Positions 34,633 through 47,249 are shown, counted from the first letter of the stretch. The stretch is 64,000 nt of DNA from Deinococcus deserti VCD115 (GCF_000020685.1 NC_012526.1:784001-848000), one strand, 5' to 3'. The notes: generated from the sequence alone by a model not told the origin. Numbers and translations are program-made.

Positions 34633-34914
34633 GAGCAGTGACCGGGAAGAGTACCCGGAGATGGCACCGACAGGGAGCCCTGGGCCAAGACTGAGAGCCT
34701 GGGCCGGACCGCCACCGGAGAACGTCACCCGCGAGCATGTCGGAAGAACCCCCCAACCGGGGCCAGTAGACCCGTCCGGGCGCGCCCGTTACAGCGCACT
34801 ATGAGCGCCCCTGACACTACGCAGGGGAAACGCGGTGGTACCACGGGACTTTTCCTCTTCGTCTCGTCCGCACAGAACCTGTCGCAAAGGCAGGTTCCGG
34901 CGGGCGGGATTTTG
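34633..34914 (+). promoter_or_regulatory. T-box riboswitch (tRNA-Val sensing) with attenuator
   Basis: The leader has a Stem I region starting GGGAAGAGTACCC, a candidate specifier GTC at 34724-34726 in GAACGTCACC (Val; pairs with anticodon GAC), the CCGTTACAGCG segment, and the T-box proper CGCGGTGGTACCACGGG at 34831-34847, whose TGGT can pair with the ACCA end of tRNA-Val. A terminator follows: stem TCTCGTCCGC / GCGGGCGGGA (34862-34910) enclosing AACCTG/CAGGTT, then TTTT. Uncharged tRNA-Val should favour antitermination and raise valS expression. Confidence 0.85.
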
Positions 34915-34971
34915 GCTTGTATGGAGGATCCGGATGACACAGGCAGGCGTACAGAAAGAAGGAGAGAAACC

Positions 34972-35462
34972 ATGACGACCGGTGCCCCGGAACTGCAGGG
35001 GTACTCTCTTCCTCTGGCGCAGGCTCTGGCCCTGCCAGTGCGGCAGCGGGCCCTGGCTTATGTCACCCGTGGCCAGCAGGAACTGCTGGTGTTCGAACAC
35101 ACGCCCGAGTACCCGGATGCCGGCGTTCAGGTTCCGGCTGGTGGCGTGGAGGCTGGCGAAGGTCCTGCGCAGGCCGCCGTACGTGAGCTGTTCGAGGAGA
35201 CAGGACTGCCCCTGCACTCCCCGGTGCACATCGCCTCTTTCCACCTGACACGTGCACAACGGTCGCAGGTGTATCACTTTTTCTGGCTGCGTGCGCCACT
35301 GGATACCCCGGACGCCTGGGCACACCGTGTCACAAGCGGAGACGGCGATCACGGCATGACCTTTCTCTGCCGCTTCGCGCCGCTGGACCACCCCGAACTT
35401 ATCCCCGATTACGGATATGAAATCGCCATTCCACTGCTCAAACTGCTGCTCAAGGAGAACCC

Positions 35463-35466
<4 letters not shown>
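34972..35466 (+). CDS. Nudix hydrolase
   Basis: 164 aa; ATG with AAGGAG nine bases upstream. The Nudix box is present: GGVEAGEGPAQAAVRELFEETGL (G-X5-E-X7-REUXEEXGU). The spacing is canonical and all Glu ligands are kept, so it is likely an active pyrophosphohydrolase; Deinococcus has many such enzymes and the substrate cannot be told from sequence. It sits between the T-box leader and valS and overlaps valS by 4 bases (ATGA), so it is expressed under Val-tRNA control, an unusual companion. It might clear aminoacyl-adenylate-related or dinucleoside polyphosphate by-products made by the synthetase; that is speculation. Confidence 0.9.
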
Positions 35467-38225
<2,759 letters not shown>

Positions 38226-38236
38226 TCCTGAAACTG

Positions 38237-38271
38237 AAAAAGAGTCCGCCAGTGTGGGGCGGGCTCTTTTT
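38237..38271. terminator. Bidirectional terminator between valS and the HD gene
   Basis: Stem AAAAAGAGTCCGCC / GGCGGGCTCTTTTT, with a 7-base loop. A-run and T-run flank both sides, so it can stop both convergent transcripts. Confidence 0.9.
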
Positions 38272-38283
38272 CTTTGACTGTGT

Positions 38284-38886
38284 CTAAGCCAGCAGCCGCT
38301 CGCAGAGTCCAGGGAGCAGCTGATAGACGTTGACGCCGCAGGCCCGGTCAAAGTACGCCTTCAGGTTCAACTGGGCGCGCCACTTGTCGGCTGTCCGGGC
38401 GTTCACGCCGTAGCGCAGGGCGACGTCCACCATGCGCTCCTGCACCGTGCAGAAGCCTTCCGGCAGGGCCAGCAGGTCGCACAGCTGAATCAAACGGTCT
38501 TCATTAGTCTGCTGTGCCCTGGAAAGCAGGCTCTCCAGCCGGCCCAGTTCCTCGGGAGTGCCGTCCCACTCACCCTGCAAGGTGTCCAGACCAGGTAGGA
38601 CAAACGAGTGCGTCAGGGCAATGCGGGCGGCGCTGGTATAGCCGAGCCCGGTCAGGTAATCATGACCGTCCAGAATATGACGGTCGCGGTTTGGCCCTGT
38701 GCGCCGCCCGATGTCATGCAGCAGGCCCAGCACATACGCCCGCTCGGGGTCCAGCTCAGCGTGCCGCCGGGCAATGTGATGCGCGGCCAGTGCCACCTGC
38801 TGTGAATGGGCGACCCACGGTCCGGGATTGAGTTTCCCGGCTTCATGCAGGAGGTGTTCAGCCAGGGCGCGGGACGGCAGACTCAT
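38284..38886 (-). CDS. HD-domain hydrolase
   Basis: 200 aa. The HD motif is visible: WVAHSQQVALAAHHIA (first His), then AYVLGLLHDIGRRTG (H-D pair) and a later HSF. HD proteins are metal-dependent phosphohydrolases acting on nucleotides or cyclic nucleotides; a relative of YfbR/YedJ-type proteins is likely but the substrate is unknown. ATG at 38886; no strong ribosome binding site (the region upstream on - is CTGGCACC). Convergent with valS. Confidence 0.85.
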   Translation of the reverse strand: MSLPSRALAEHLLHEAGKLNPGPWVAHSQQVALAAHHIARRHAELDPERAYVLGLLHDIGRRTGPNRDRHILDGHDYLTGLGYTSAARIALTHSFVLPGLDTLQGEWDGTPEELGRLESLLSRAQQTNEDRLIQLCDLLALPEGFCTVQERMVDVALRYGVNARTADKWRAQLNLKAYFDRACGVNVYQLLPGLCERLLA

Positions 38887-39014
38887 GGTGCCAGTCTGGC
38901 AGTTCTGGCCGCCTGTTCAAGGCGCTTCTGCCAATGCAAGCGAAAACGCCCGGAAGCACCAGTCATAGATCAGGAGGGGCGCAGCCACGCGGTGACTGGT
39001 CCCGGATAGCGCCT

Positions 39015-39406
39015 AGTACGACTTAAACACGTTGTGTTATGACAATAGGCCGATAAATGCCGTGACGTTCTGTCGCCACCCTCGTCCTAAGGTCAGTGAG
39101 CCCAGCTCGGCGGCCGCAAACCTGTCGATAGGAATCGTCCGGCTCGCTCCAATAGCCCAGGCGTGGGGTCTGGCCTGATCACTCCACGGTTCTGTCAACA
39201 GCGAGAGCACCACTTGCTGCCCGTGACGTACGAAGGACACTTGATAAAGAGACCACCAGTCGGTGGGAATGTCGCTTTCCACCTCACGCCAGCCTTTGGC
39301 GGTCAATGCCTCAACGACGACAGACCATTGGGGAGGCAAATCAGCGGGCACATTCCAAGGATACGGTGAGACCCCTGAGCATCAAACCACGTGTTTAAGT
39401 CGTACT
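39015..39406. mobile_element. 392-bp element bounded by perfect 18-bp inverted repeats
   Basis: AGTACGACTTAAACACGT at 39015-39032 is matched exactly in inverse orientation at 39389-39406. The interior holds a single 104-codon ORF on -. The flanks share GCCT (39011-39014 and 39408-39411), offset by one base, which may be a 4-bp target duplication. It looks like a small non-autonomous element (MITE) with or without cargo; no transposase is present. Confidence 0.65.
39037..39351 (-). CDS. Hypothetical protein carried inside the inverted-repeat element
   Basis: 104 aa, GTG start at 39351, ending 5 bases inside the left inverted repeat. Nothing recognisable. The sequence is protein-like (WSVVVEALTAKGWREVESD, then SFVRHGQQVVLSLLTEPW), has aromatic-rich strands and no membrane segment. 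No strong ribosome binding site, so expression is uncertain. The gene fills almost the whole space between the inverted repeats, which suggests it is either the cargo of, or the reason for, the element. Confidence 0.5.
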   Translation of the reverse strand: MPADLPPQWSVVVEALTAKGWREVESDIPTDWWSLYQVSFVRHGQQVVLSLLTEPWSDQARPHAWAIGASRTIPIDRFAAAELGSLTLGRGWRQNVTAFIGLLS

Positions 39407-39477
39407 GGCCTGCACAGGCAGTCCTTGTCCTGGCCGCCCCTCACCTCATGTGTACTCGGCGCGGCGTGGTTTTGCCC

Positions 39478-40611
39478 TCAGCTCCGGCTCCACTGGGCCG
39501 CCTGGGTCAGCGCAGAAGCGGCTGCGTCGATCTCCGCTTCGGTCGTGGCGGCGCCAAAGCTGAAGCGCAGCGTGCTGCGGGCATCGGCTTCACTCAGGCC
39601 AGTGGCCGTCAGCACGTGACTGGGCTGCATGGTGCCGGCCGAGCAGGCACTGCCGGCGCTCGCGCAGATGCCCAGCATGTCGAGATTCATCAGCAGGGCT
39701 TCTCCGTCCGTCCCGGGCAGGGTCAGGCTGACCACCTTGGGACTGCCTTCCGGCGGGTGGTTGATGCGCAGGCCCGGAATAGCTGCCACAGCCTGCATAA
39801 ACCGTTGACGCAGTTGACTCAGGTGCGCGAAGGTGCTTTCCCGCGCCGCCTCCGCATGGGTCAGAGCCAGACCCGCAGCATAGACTCCAGCCGTGTTCTG
39901 GGTGCCGGGACGCAGACCACTTTCCTGGCCACCTCCATAGACGACTGGAGGAAGGACAGTCCCGCGCTGGACATACAGCACCCCCACTCCTCGCGGGCCA
40001 CCCCACTTGTGGGCACTGAAGGTAGCAAACGTGACACCCCAGTCAGGCAGATGCACCGGCAGGACGCCCGGTGCCTGAACAGCGTCAGTGTGATACGGCA
40101 CGCCCCGTGCAGCGGCAATCGCCGCCAGGGAAGGCGTGTCCTGCACGGTTCCCAGTTCGTTGTTGGCATGATGAATCGACACCAGCGCGGTGTCGTCACG
40201 CAGCGCAGCCTCAAGCTGCGCCGGTGCGTAGCGGCCATGCCGGTCCGGTGCCAGAAAAGTGACGGCCCAGCCTTGCTTTTCCAGCCAGCGGGCTGGGGCC
40301 AGAACCGCAGAATGCTCGGTCAGGGTGGTGATCAGGTGGCCGGGCCGGCCGTAAGTTTCCTCCCACGCCAGGGCAATGCCCAGGAGGACATGATTGTCTC
40401 CCTCAGTGCCGCCACTGTTGATGGTCAGGGTCCGGGGGTCTACCCCCAGCACCGCCGCTATACGGCCCCGGCCCTCTTCCAGCAACTCGCGGGCGGCCTG
40501 CCCTGCGGCGTGCACACTGGCCGGGTTGCCCGGCAGCGCAGCAGCGTGAGTGTAGGCAGCCACGGCCTCAGGGGTCATGGGGTGTGTGGCAGCGTAGTCG
40601 AGGTAGATCAT
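39478..40611 (-). CDS. Cysteine desulfurase (NifS/IscS family)
   Basis: 377 aa. PLP-dependent enzyme that mobilises sulfur from cysteine for Fe-S clusters or tRNA thiolation. MIYLDYAATHPMTPEAV opens the family; SAHKWGGPRGVG carries the PLP Lys (near residue 200), THHxxxE-type TLTEHSAVLAP and IHHANNELGTVQ contact cofactor and the C-terminal SAGSACSAGTMQPSHVL carries the active-site Cys. The Cys loop is short, as in class II-like enzymes, and there is no scaffold gene next door, so the specific pathway is unclear. Its stop is close to nothing; it lies 34 bases downstream of the PASTA gene and may be in the same transcript. Confidence 0.93.
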   Translation of the reverse strand: MIYLDYAATHPMTPEAVAAYTHAAALPGNPASVHAAGQAARELLEEGRGRIAAVLGVDPRTLTINSGGTEGDNHVLLGIALAWEETYGRPGHLITTLTEHSAVLAPARWLEKQGWAVTFLAPDRHGRYAPAQLEAALRDDTALVSIHHANNELGTVQDTPSLAAIAAARGVPYHTDAVQAPGVLPVHLPDWGVTFATFSAHKWGGPRGVGVLYVQRGTVLPPVVYGGGQESGLRPGTQNTAGVYAAGLALTHAEAARESTFAHLSQLRQRFMQAVAAIPGLRINHPPEGSPKVVSLTLPGTDGEALLMNLDMLGICASAGSACSAGTMQPSHVLTATGLSEADARSTLRFSFGAATTEAEIDAAASALTQAAQWSRS

Positions 40612-40645
40612 CTCGGGAGGGTTCCTTCAGGGCCGGAGCACCGGT

Positions 40646-42313
40646 TCAGGGGTTGACCGTGGCGTACTCTGCGCCGTCGCGCCGGATCACGAACACTGCG
40701 GTCCCACGAACCGTCAGCGCATTGTCGCTGGTGGCTGTGGCACCGCGCAGCTGGGTCGCCTCGGTGGGTGCAAGCACCACACGCTCGCCATCGGCGTCTC
40801 GCACGACCACTGTATAGGTTCCGTCCGGCAGGTCCTCCGGGAACAGGTAGTTGAAGCTGACGGTACTGGTAGGCAGCTCGGCACTGGGCGCAGGTTCAGG
40901 TACGGGAACCGGACCGGTGACCGGCGGCGTGGCCGGAATCTCCTGCGGAGTGGGTTCAGGCGCCGTGTCCGGAGCGTCCGGCGGGGCGGGAGTGGGGTCC
41001 TGGGGTGCCTGCTCTGGGGCAGTTGGTGTAGGTGGGACGTAGACCGGCGGCAGAGGCAGGCTTCCGGCAGGCTGCGTGGGCGGGCTGTAGCGGGCCGTGG
41101 CCACCGTGAGGGTCACCGGGCTGCCGACAGCTACCCGGACGTACGGCGCCGGAGTCTGCTCCAAGACGCTGTTTTCCGGATCATCGCTGGGCTTTTCACG
41201 GACGTTGGTCACGACCAGACCTGCGGCGCGCACATGGTCACGCGCCTGCTCATAGGTCATGCCAGTGAGGTTGGGAATCCAGGTGTCCTTGCCCTGCACC
41301 CCAGTGCTGACGATCACCTGGACTGACTGTCCCGGCTGCGTCTGGACGCCAGGTTGGGGAAGCTGGGCAATCACATGGCCTACGGGGGTGTTGGTCAGCG
41401 TGCCATCGACCTTGAGCACCTTCCCCAGGGTGAGGGCTCCGTCTTTCAGGGCCGCTTTGGCCTGGGCAAGGGTCATTTCCTCCACGCGCGGCACCTGGAT
41501 AGACGGCGGATTGTTGACCGTCAGGGTAATCAGGCGACCCACCGGCAGGGACGTGCCTCCCGCCGGGTCCTGCCGGATGATGGATCCAATAGGCAGGCTG
41601 CCTGCCTGGCCCTCGGTGTACTGAACGCGGTAGCCAGCGCGAATCAGTTGCTGGGTGGCTTCCTTGGCCTCCTTGCCCGTCACGCTGACCACCTCCTGGA
41701 CCGGCGGATTGAGGTAGATCTGTGCTGCCTGGCTTCCCAGGTAGATCGCGCCCCCCAGGAACAGCAGGCCTGGCACGAACGACAACCATGCTCCCGGTTG
41801 CCGGCGGGGACGGACGCGGCCGCCACTCAGCGCGGCCAGGGTTGCCTCATTGAGCAGGGCAATATCTTCGGGCGTGCGGGTGACGGGGCGTAGATAGGCA
41901 ACCCGAGGTTGATGATCCTCCACAACGATGTCGGCGTCCGTGACCGCAAAGTTGTGCGCCGCCAGACGCGCCACGAGGTTGCGCACAGCCTCGACCGTCT
42001 CCTCGGATTTGACCGGCTGGGCCAGGAACTCTTCAAGGGGGGTTCCGGCGACCGGCTGCCACACGGCGTAGTAGGCGCCGGGCCGGGCCACCACGTCGGT
42101 CAGTCCGGCTGGCGCCAGAGCCCTCACGGCAGTGCGGTAAGCGTGAAAGGCCTGACGGTCGGCAGGAGTCGTCACGTCGAACCATGCCACGCGGCGGGTG
42201 ACACCCTCGCCTGCGCGAACCTCCGAGAGGGTGACATGACCCTCGCGCGCGATTTCGCGCACGATCTCGTATTTCCCGTCAATCAGCTTGTGTGGTCCGG
42301 CCTGCCCCGTCAT
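40646..42313 (-). CDS. PASTA-domain membrane protein with degenerate kinase-like N-terminus
   Basis: 555 aa. Residues ~12-170 begin LIDGKYEIVREIAREGHVTLSEV, as in Ser/Thr kinases, but the invariant Lys, the HRD loop and the DFG motif are absent and the domain is short, so it is a pseudokinase. A membrane helix follows (WLSFVPGLLFLGGAIYL, ~178-196), then three PASTA repeats (VVSVTGKEAKEATQQLIRAG; IQVPRVEEMTLAQAKAALKD; WIPNLTGMTYEQARDHVRAA), a Pro-rich stretch and a C-terminal beta domain. PASTA units bind muropeptides or cell-wall glycan, so the protein probably sits on the outside of the envelope as an anchor or signal transducer. The upstream pair azlCD is on the same strand, 60 bases away. 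Confidence 0.85.
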   Translation of the reverse strand: MTGQAGPHKLIDGKYEIVREIAREGHVTLSEVRAGEGVTRRVAWFDVTTPADRQAFHAYRTAVRALAPAGLTDVVARPGAYYAVWQPVAGTPLEEFLAQPVKSEETVEAVRNLVARLAAHNFAVTDADIVVEDHQPRVAYLRPVTRTPEDIALLNEATLAALSGGRVRPRRQPGAWLSFVPGLLFLGGAIYLGSQAAQIYLNPPVQEVVSVTGKEAKEATQQLIRAGYRVQYTEGQAGSLPIGSIIRQDPAGGTSLPVGRLITLTVNNPPSIQVPRVEEMTLAQAKAALKDGALTLGKVLKVDGTLTNTPVGHVIAQLPQPGVQTQPGQSVQVIVSTGVQGKDTWIPNLTGMTYEQARDHVRAAGLVVTNVREKPSDDPENSVLEQTPAPYVRVAVGSPVTLTVATARYSPPTQPAGSLPLPPVYVPPTPTAPEQAPQDPTPAPPDAPDTAPEPTPQEIPATPPVTGPVPVPEPAPSAELPTSTVSFNYLFPEDLPDGTYTVVVRDADGERVVLAPTEATQLRGATATSDNALTVRGTAVFVIRRDGAEYATVNP

Positions 42314-42376
42314 GCGTTGCCCAGCATAGCGCGGGGGGCTGAGCCTTGCTTGACTGGCCTCATCCGAGCCGCGGCG

Positions 42377-42673
42377 TCAGAGCCCGGCGACCCGTGCGCC
42401 CCAGTAGGCCGCGAAGCCTCCCAGCAGCCCAAACCCCAGGTGCCGGGTGCGCCACATCAGTGCGCCGCCCACGACGCAGGCAATCAGACGCCGGACCCAC
42501 TCCGGACTGCCCAGGACGTCGGGCACGACCAGTGCAGCAAAGACACTGACCGGCACAAACTTCAGAAATGCCAGCCAGAAGGGTGGCAGGTGCAGGCGGC
42601 CCAGACTCAGGCCCAGCAGCCGCGCCGGATAGGTCACAGCCCACATCAGCAGGATGATCGCAGTCGGGCTCAC
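42377..42673 (-). CDS. azlD: AzlD-type branched-chain amino acid transport subunit
   Basis: 98 aa from the GTG at 42673, which overlaps the azlC stop (GTGA); longer in-frame ORF is a shadow of azlC. Three to four hydrophobic segments (AIILLMWAVTYPARLLG, FLKFVPVSVFAALVVPDVL, LIACVVGGALMWRT) match the small AzlD partner of AzlC. The two form an exporter or permease for branched-chain amino acids. Translationally coupled to azlC. Confidence 0.85.
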   Translation of the reverse strand: MSPTAIILLMWAVTYPARLLGLSLGRLHLPPFWLAFLKFVPVSVFAALVVPDVLGSPEWVRRLIACVVGGALMWRTRHLGFGLLGGFAAYWGARVAGL

Positions 42674-43524
42674 GCGCCAGCCTCCTGCGGTTCCAGGCGG
42701 GTCAGCAGCCAGGCTCCCAGCAAAGCGCCGCCCACACCGGCCAGGAGGATCACCAGTCCTCCGGGAAGTACGCGCGCGAGCAGCCAGGCTCCTATCCCGG
42801 AAACCGCTGCGACCAGCAGATTCAGGCGGTCGGCCAGCAGCGGCACCAGCAGACCCAGAAATGCCAGGGGAAAAATGACTCCCACGCCCAACGCCTGCGG
42901 GTCCGGCAGTACCGCACCGGCCAGGGCGCCTGCCAGGGTCGACAGGTTCCACACCACGTACAGGCTGAGTTCGGCCCCCAGAAGAAAGGCAAAGCTCAGG
43001 CCCGCAGGGTCACGGGGACCATGAACCACGCTGACGCCGTACGCCTCATCGGTCAGGAACTGTGCGGCCAGGGTACGCTCCCAGCGGGTCAGAGGCAGCT
43101 GGCGCGACAGGCTCAGACCGTACAGGACGTGCCGCACGTTGAGCAAAAAAGTGGTACCCACAACACCCAGGGCGGAAGCCCCGGAAGCAAACAGGCCGGC
43201 TGCTGCGAACTGGCTGGCGCCGGCAAACACCGTCAGGCTCATCAGCTGGGTCTCCCAGACCCCCAGACCGGCCGCACGGGCCGTGACCGCGTAGGCCACC
43301 GCGAACGGCACCAAGCCCAGCCATAGGGGCATCAGCGCCCGAAATCCCCGCCAGAACGCGGGCCAGAAAGAAGTGGCAACCAACATCCGGGTCAGTGTAG
43401 GCGCTGAGTCCGGTCCACCAGCATGTTGACGGGCCGGGGCAGGCTGGACCTCTCCGGAATCCGGCGCACGGACCTGACTGGAGACCCACGCAAACTCCCG
43501 GGCCGCAGTGACGGTCGGATGCAT
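42670..43524 (-). CDS. azlC: AzlC-type branched-chain amino acid exporter subunit
   Basis: 284 aa from the ATG at 43524, which has AGGAG five bases upstream; a start at 43386 (MLVATSF) would be closer to usual AzlC length (~236 aa), so the N-terminal ~46 Pro/Gly-rich residues may or may not be present. The membrane part is typical: GLVPFAVAYAVTARAAGL, MSLTVFAGASQFAAAGLF, VVGTTFLLNVRHVLYGLSL and FLTDEAYGVSV, with about five to six helices. It pairs with AzlD to export branched-chain amino acids. The two genes form an operon. Confidence 0.9.
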   Translation of the reverse strand: MHPTVTAAREFAWVSSQVRAPDSGEVQPAPARQHAGGPDSAPTLTRMLVATSFWPAFWRGFRALMPLWLGLVPFAVAYAVTARAAGLGVWETQLMSLTVFAGASQFAAAGLFASGASALGVVGTTFLLNVRHVLYGLSLSRQLPLTRWERTLAAQFLTDEAYGVSVVHGPRDPAGLSFAFLLGAELSLYVVWNLSTLAGALAGAVLPDPQALGVGVIFPLAFLGLLVPLLADRLNLLVAAVSGIGAWLLARVLPGGLVILLAGVGGALLGAWLLTRLEPQEAGA

Positions 43525-43719
43525 ATGCACTCCTGTTCCGCAGCGCGTCCTGACTCTTCCCCCACATCAGCGGCCGGGCACCGGTCATGCGCGGCGTGAG
43601 ACCGCAGCCTGCCAGAACACGGCTGCGACAATCTGGGTCAGCACGAAGGCAGAACTGGGTAAATCTTTGGGAAAGAAGGCCAGCGTGTTCGTCTCTACTC
43701 CGCCCTGTACGCTCGCGGC

Positions 43720-44175
43720 ATGGAATGGCCCTCGCAGGAGGACTTCGTGCATGGTGACCCAGTGGCGCCTCCGTGTGGGTGGGACAGGCCCGGTCTGGTC
43801 ATGACCTTCAACCTCGAATGCTCCGGCTGTGTGTCGCGGGGCATTCCTTTTCTCAAGCGGTTGCACAGCGAGTTCGGTGGCCGGGTGCAGCTGCTGGCGG
43901 TTCATACCAGTTGGGGGCACCGGCAGCTGCCCCGGGAGGATGTCGAACCCACCCTGCTGAAGTTCTCCCGTGACTTTGCGCGACTGCCGTTTCCGGTTGC
44001 GCTGGACCTGGACGGCTCGTTTGCCCGGCACTGGAACACTGAAGGCACTCCGCACTGGCTGGCATTCGCGCCGGGCGGCGAGTTGCTGCGCAGCGTGTAC
44101 GGCAGTCAGGAAAACGCGCAGACCCGGCTTCAGTACCTGTTGCAGGAATGGGCTGGCCAGGGGGACGGACCCTGA
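43720..44175 (+). CDS. Thioredoxin-fold redox protein (TlpA/AhpC type)
   Basis: 151 aa. FNLECSGCVSRGIPFLKRLH is a redox CXXC motif (CSGC) at the start of a helix, near residue 34, followed by VQLLAVHTSWG and, at the cis-Pro position, TEGTPHWLAFAPGG (GTP). This is a compact TlpA-like thioredoxin. No signal peptide is visible, so it appears cytosolic. It may reduce disulfides or peroxides. The ATG at 43720 has no strong ribosome binding site. Divergent from azlC, 130 bases upstream of the phosphatase gene on the same strand. Confidence 0.82.
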   Translation: MEWPSQEDFVHGDPVAPPCGWDRPGLVMTFNLECSGCVSRGIPFLKRLHSEFGGRVQLLAVHTSWGHRQLPREDVEPTLLKFSRDFARLPFPVALDLDGSFARHWNTEGTPHWLAFAPGGELLRSVYGSQENAQTRLQYLLQEWAGQGDGP

Positions 44176-44304
44176 AGAAAGAAGCCGAAGCGTTCCGCCA
44201 GAGTTCGCGATTGAAGCCGCGGAGGCCGAGAGTCCTGATGTGAATGGCAAGGGCGCAGACTTTTGGTGGTTTCCTGCGTGGTACCGAAGGGGCCACGTCA
44301 CCCG

Positions 44305-44925
44305 ATGGAACGACTTTTTAAGGTGCGACACGCCGAAACACTGGGCATAGGATTTAAGGTGCTGCGCGGCGTACAGAGACGGAACGATGTCCTTAGTGAG
44401 CACGGTCACCAGCAGGCTGCCCTGTGCAGGACCGCGCTGACCGCGCTGCGGCTGAGCGAACCTGTCATCTATGCCAGCACCTTTCTGCGGGCGCAGCAGA
44501 CCGCCGGCGCCCTGGCTGAGGCTCTAGGCGTCGGCGTGAACATCTTGGAAGGACTCCAGGAAATAGATACCGGTGACTGGTACGGCCGCTCCTACGCTGA
44601 GCTGGAAACGCACAGCCACGAGTTGTTTCGTCAGACGGGCCACTTCGGTTTTCCTGGTGGGGAAAGCATCGACGATGTGAAGCGCCGGGCCCGACATGCT
44701 CTGACGCAGATTCTGAGCCGCGGTGGACCACTAGTTATCGTGTCACACGGGCTGGCTATTCAGATTCTGCTGTGTGATCTGCTGGGCACCGATTTCGCCG
44801 CGGCCTGGGCGGATGGCCGCTACGCTCATGCGAACACTGCCATTTCCGAGCTTCGTAGGCATGAAGGACAGTGGCTTGCAGTACGGCTGGGGTGCGCCCA
44901 CCACCTGACTGGAGCACTGGCGTGA
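44305..44925 (+). CDS. Histidine phosphatase superfamily protein
   Basis: 206 aa. KVRHAETLG near residue 7 corresponds to the RHG motif with Ala for Gly (RHA), STFLRAQQTAGAL carries the second Arg, LQEIDTGDWYGRSY the Glu-containing loop and VIVSHGLAIQILL the second catalytic His. Phosphoglycerate mutase-like phosphatases act on sugar phosphates, cobalamin precursors or proteins; substrate not deducible. RHA instead of RHG occurs in other members and need not abolish activity. No ribosome binding site is evident before the ATG at 44305. Confidence 0.88.
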   Translation: MERLFKVRHAETLGIGFKVLRGVQRRNDVLSEHGHQQAALCRTALTALRLSEPVIYASTFLRAQQTAGALAEALGVGVNILEGLQEIDTGDWYGRSYAELETHSHELFRQTGHFGFPGGESIDDVKRRARHALTQILSRGGPLVIVSHGLAIQILLCDLLGTDFAAAWADGRYAHANTAISELRRHEGQWLAVRLGCAHHLTGALA

Positions 44926-45082
44926 AACAAGCACTCACCGTCACGCAGAACAGTCAGGAGATAGCCGGGTTCTGTGCATGACGGCTATCTCCCCCCGTAT
45001 GTTCAAGTGCCCAGTGAAAGGCCGGTCATATCACTTGTGAAGACTCGGACTTATTGACGTGGCCCTGAGCTTACCCAGGCAT

Positions 45083-45116
45083 AAAAAAGCCGGAGGCGAG
45101 CGCTCGCCTCCGGCCT
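45083..45116 (-). terminator. Intrinsic terminator of the NDH-2 gene
   Basis: A perfect 12-bp stem GCCGGAGGCGAG / CTCGCCTCCGGC with a CG loop and six T on the minus strand, 15 bases after the stop codon. Confidence 0.93.
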
Positions 45117-45130
45117 TAGTGGTCCGTTCT

Positions 45131-46270
<1,140 letters not shown>

Positions 46271-46961
46271 TGCAAGGTCTCCTGTGAACGAATTCACGAA
46301 TTGGCTGCGTGATAAGCCTGCCAACCCGCAAAAAATCGTCGGGGCTTTCACCCGACACAACGCCCAGTGTACACCTCACACCAAGACCATGAAACCCTGT
46401 GGTCTGACAGCAACTAAACATCTGCGCCGTCGCCTTGCTCAGACACGCTGCCTTGCGATGATTGTCGCTGCAGAAGTTGTTCTTGAACGTCACCGGGCGG
46501 CGTGTACGCTAAGAGCAAAGAGGAGACCGTACCTGATCCCCAACTCGTGTTGAGCCGGGCGTCAGGGAGAGACGGCCCTTATGGCCTCGAGGCCCTCACG
46601 GCAATTGCGCACCGCGGTCAGCAACTGATCGGAAGTGGTGACTCAGAGCACTGTCCCGATTTGTCGAAATTCTGGACCGGTATTACTGGCCGGACGATCG
46701 CCGTTTAGGTCGGTTCGACGCGACGGTGGAGCAATTTTGGTTTGAATCCTGGAACTTCAGGAATGCAAGACAGGGCCGGATGTCCTGGATGACCTTCACC
46801 CCCAAACTGCGCCGTAAGTACAAGAGGTGGATTGTGGAGGGTCTGGGGTTGTCCTGGGCTCTCTTCGCGCCAGCTCACCGCGACGATCTCCCGGATGCCT
46901 GAGCAACGACAACCCCAGGAACCCTGTCCAATGAATGCCACAGGGGCTGGTGGAAGAGACC
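46271..46961. other. Intergenic region between NDH-2 and the injection-system arm
   Basis: About 690 bases with no supportable gene: short ORFs on both strands have no ribosome binding site and no protein character. The left 80 bases must hold the ndh promoter. The right part lies downstream of the PAAR gene and contains no clear terminator that I can see. Confidence 0.5.
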
Positions 46962-47249
46962 TCAGCCGCCAATATTGACGGTCGGCGCACCGGCCACGAT
47001 CACCCCGCCGTGGGCTGTGGTGTCACCCAGCCGCGCAGCAGGCTTGCCGTTGATCAGCACTGTGGCGCTGCCCCGGACAATCATGTCAGGTGGTCCGGTG
47101 CATACACATGGATCGCCCACACGTGCGGCCAACGCTCCGGCAATGATGACCGTAGGGCTTCCGGAAGAGATCGGCCCGCCGACATGAGGAGTCAGGCCGG
47201 TGGTCATGGGGCAGGTATGGTTGTCACCAAGACGGGCAGCTGGTGGCAT
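46962..47249 (-). CDS. PAAR-domain spike-tip protein
   Basis: 95 aa. PAAR motifs are explicit: MPPAARLGDNHTCPM at the N-terminus, then GALAARVGDPCVCTGPPD and NGKPAARLGDTTAHGG, the repeated loop with Pro-Ala-Ala-Arg and the metal-binding His/Cys residues. Such proteins form the conical metal-bearing tip of contractile tails, T6SS and eCIS, where they pierce the target membrane and can carry effectors. It is the last gene of the left arm; no effector domain is fused. No VgrG-like spike protein is seen in the window; it may lie beyond the right edge. Confidence 0.93.
   Translation of the reverse strand: MPPAARLGDNHTCPMTTGLTPHVGGPISSGSPTVIIAGALAARVGDPCVCTGPPDMIVRGSATVLINGKPAARLGDTTAHGGVIVAGAPTVNIGG

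Noticed and set aside
46284..46708. Small ORFs between ndh and the PAAR gene
   Set aside because: Overlapping frames without ribosome sites or recognisable residues; better read as intergenic DNA.
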